Assembly (NCBI RefSeq): GCF_007748175.1
Contig: NZ_CP037422.1
Coordinates: 5,968,334-6,032,333 of the forward strand
Length of the DNA: 64,000 bases
Direction: 5' to 3'
Origin: Gimesia aquarii
Lineage (GTDB): Bacteria; Planctomycetota; Planctomycetia; Planctomycetales; Planctomycetaceae
Position numbers and translations under genes: made by a program. Below the pieces are notes generated by a model that did not search any database, had not been told where the DNA came from, and saw only the letters and a list, made by a program, of their open reading frames with translations. Each line of letters starts with the position of its first letter. The stretch's first letter is position 1. Shown one piece after another: positions 62,718 through 64,000 of this stretch.

Positions 62718-62891
62718 TTAGGTCAACGCATCACGAACTTGTTCGAACTTCGCGTTAGCGTTTGTTCCGACAGCCTGAATTGCTGTTAAACAAACAATCA
62801 CAATCAGAGCAAGCATCACAGCGTATTCAACAGCTGTAGGACCATCTTCTGAAACCAGGAAATTCTTGATGCTCTTTGTCAGATTCTTCAT
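62718..62891 (-). CDS. flp: Flp-type pilin
   Basis: 57 residues from ATG 62891 (start MKNLTKSIKNFL); upstream in-frame starts to 62939 lie in the leader. Short basic leader, then VSEDGPTAVEYAVMLALIVIVCLTAIQAVG: prepilin cleavage around the G/A position followed by Glu+5-type residue and a hydrophobic helix. Abundant single-gene transcript expected. Confidence 0.92.
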   Translation of the reverse strand: MKNLTKSIKNFLVSEDGPTAVEYAVMLALIVIVCLTAIQAVGTNANAKFEQVRDALT

Positions 62892-63484
62892 TGTTGTTGC
62901 TCTCTTTCTTTCCAATTGGAGTCGATTCATGAACCACATTCACCGACACTAAACAACTAAGTTATGAGAAATATGAGATTTCTCACAACTCACCCGAAAC
63001 AATTGCTTCTCTGAGTCACATCCTCAGGTGAAGCATCCCAATATGCCCCCTCTTTTGAAGAGCAAAATCTCTACACTCAAAAACTGAACTGCAGAAATGG
63101 TATTGGACTATTCATAAATTACAATTTATCGAAAAACTAATTCCGAAATGATGTCACTCAATTTGTTCTCACTGATTGGCCCGTTGAGTTACAGATCAAA
63201 GTGTCAACACTCAAAAGTAGGTCACAGGAAATAACAGTCAAGCAGTGAACCAAAAGATTTTTTTGAAAAAACAAAGGTCTTTCAAAAGAAACATTAAAGC
63301 GGCCGTAAGGTCTATCTAATCAAACAATTAGAACGATGATGACAAAAAACAACGGCATATTTTTTTTGTGGGGCAGAGAAAACTGAGTCTGATTTCGTTC
63401 AGAATTTCGAAATCTGACCAGGCCCAACCAGTGAAAGAGGGGTATTCACGTAATGCTTCATGTAGAATTATTGTTGTTTGACCA
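62892..63484. other. Intergenic region upstream of the Flp pilin gene
   Basis: About 590 bp without a gene; promoter region of the pilin gene. Confidence 0.6.
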
Positions 63485-64000
63485 TTATCTAAGCCGCTCC
63501 CATTCCTGAAGCTTTTGTTCCATTCTCTGGCGGTCCAGTTCATCAGGTGTTGTACTCTCAATTGCCCGTTTGATAATCGCAATCGCCTCTGCATGTTGCC
63601 CCTGGTTGTGATAGCTATTAGCTAACTGGATCTGGACAACCGGTATTTGAGGTACTTGCTGTGCAGTATATTGCCACAATGAGAGGCCATCTTTCCAGAC
63701 AGAGAGATATTGTTCAGTCTGCAGGTTGTACCTGGTAAGCAATGGCAATACCAATCCACCAAAAACTGCAGGAACCAGATAACCAGAAACCGGTTTCCCA
63801 TTTCGCAAAGGTACAATTACCTGTAGTCGCATTTTCTCCAATAAATTCATAATGGCACTAAAAACGAGAGCAAAGAAAGGAATACAGGGCAGGTATAAAT
63901 AACGATCATTCATCAACGTCGTAATGGGAAATAAATTGAGAACAGGTAACAGAAGTAAGAGAAAAGTAACACCTGCAAATGGAATTAATGGCTGATGTTT
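63485..64000 (-). CDS. Membrane/TPR protein, partial (N-terminus outside window)
   Basis: Open frame continues to the right edge. Visible part: membrane helix (LLLLLPVLNLFPI), MNDRYLYLPCIPFFALV, another helix (FGGLVLPLLTRY), then a TPR unit (ANSYHNQGQHAEAIAIIKRAI). This order is typical of ArnT/PMT-like membrane glycosyltransferases with a TPR tail in this phylum. Confidence 0.75.
   Translation of the reverse strand, partial: KHQPLIPFAGVTFLLLLLPVLNLFPITTLMNDRYLYLPCIPFFALVFSAIMNLLEKMRLQVIVPLRNGKPVSGYLVPAVFGGLVLPLLTRYNLQTEQYLSVWKDGLSLWQYTAQQVPQIPVVQIQLANSYHNQGQHAEAIAIIKRAIESTTPDELDRQRMEQKLQEWERLR

Overview
The window looks like part of the chromosome of a planctomycete (inference). It carries an orphan formylmethanofuran-dehydrogenase-B-like protein of the tetrahydromethanopterin C1 pathway, Tad/Flp and type IV pilus-like genes with glycine/methionine-rich insertions, secreted proteins of planctomycete type, and a membrane/TPR protein at the right edge. 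GC content is moderate in the right half and very uneven from gene to gene in the left half.

Left part (1 to about 23.5 kb): a cargo island of unrelated genes in both orientations. A TPR protein runs off the left edge. It is followed by a PIN protein divergent from a DNA methyltransferase fused to a GIY-YIG domain, a J-domain membrane protein, a phage terminase-small-subunit-like fragment with a possible cos site, a superinfection-exclusion-like membrane protein, an IS110-family element, a DUF4062 protein, a membrane methyltransferase, a secreted protein, a TIR protein and a pentapeptide-repeat/TIR protein. The unusual feature is that each unit (one to three genes) is bounded on both sides by a ~28-bp palindrome of consensus TGWCCGGGTAA-N6-TTACCCGGWCA. 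I count 20 copies between 2167 and 23531 and none in the remaining 40 kb. Several units also carry integron hallmarks: attC-like sites and R-box 7-mers on both sides of the ORF. Two families of near-identical promoter leaders end close to the cassette boundary, and all five promoters have exactly 17-bp spacers. I read this as a palindrome-delimited cargo array that has captured integron cassettes; no integron integrase is visible.

23.5 to 29.3 kb: a compact minus-strand backbone of an integrative element. It has small proteins, DUF4031-ASCH, a replication/HTH protein with TGATCA-rich repeats, a CsrA homologue, small ORFs and a tyrosine recombinase. It ends next to a tRNA-Phe(GAA) gene, with two tandem structured repeats (candidate RNAs) between. 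Integrase, tRNA, replication protein, TerS and cos-like site together suggest a phage satellite or related island (inference).

29.3 to 64 kb: ordinary chromosome. HD-GYP protein; FhcB-like protein with a TIM-barrel epimerase; UspA; SLC13 transporter; metallophosphoesterase-yidC-mnmE cluster; sigma-54 response regulator; outer-membrane-like protein; cmk with a GH38-like protein; a PilM-PilN fusion with two large membrane-anchored partners; folC; DinB; and a Tad/Flp pilus cluster (CpaE, secretin, CpaB, prepilin peptidase, a 36-aa membrane peptide, Flp pilin). The right edge cuts a membrane/TPR gene.
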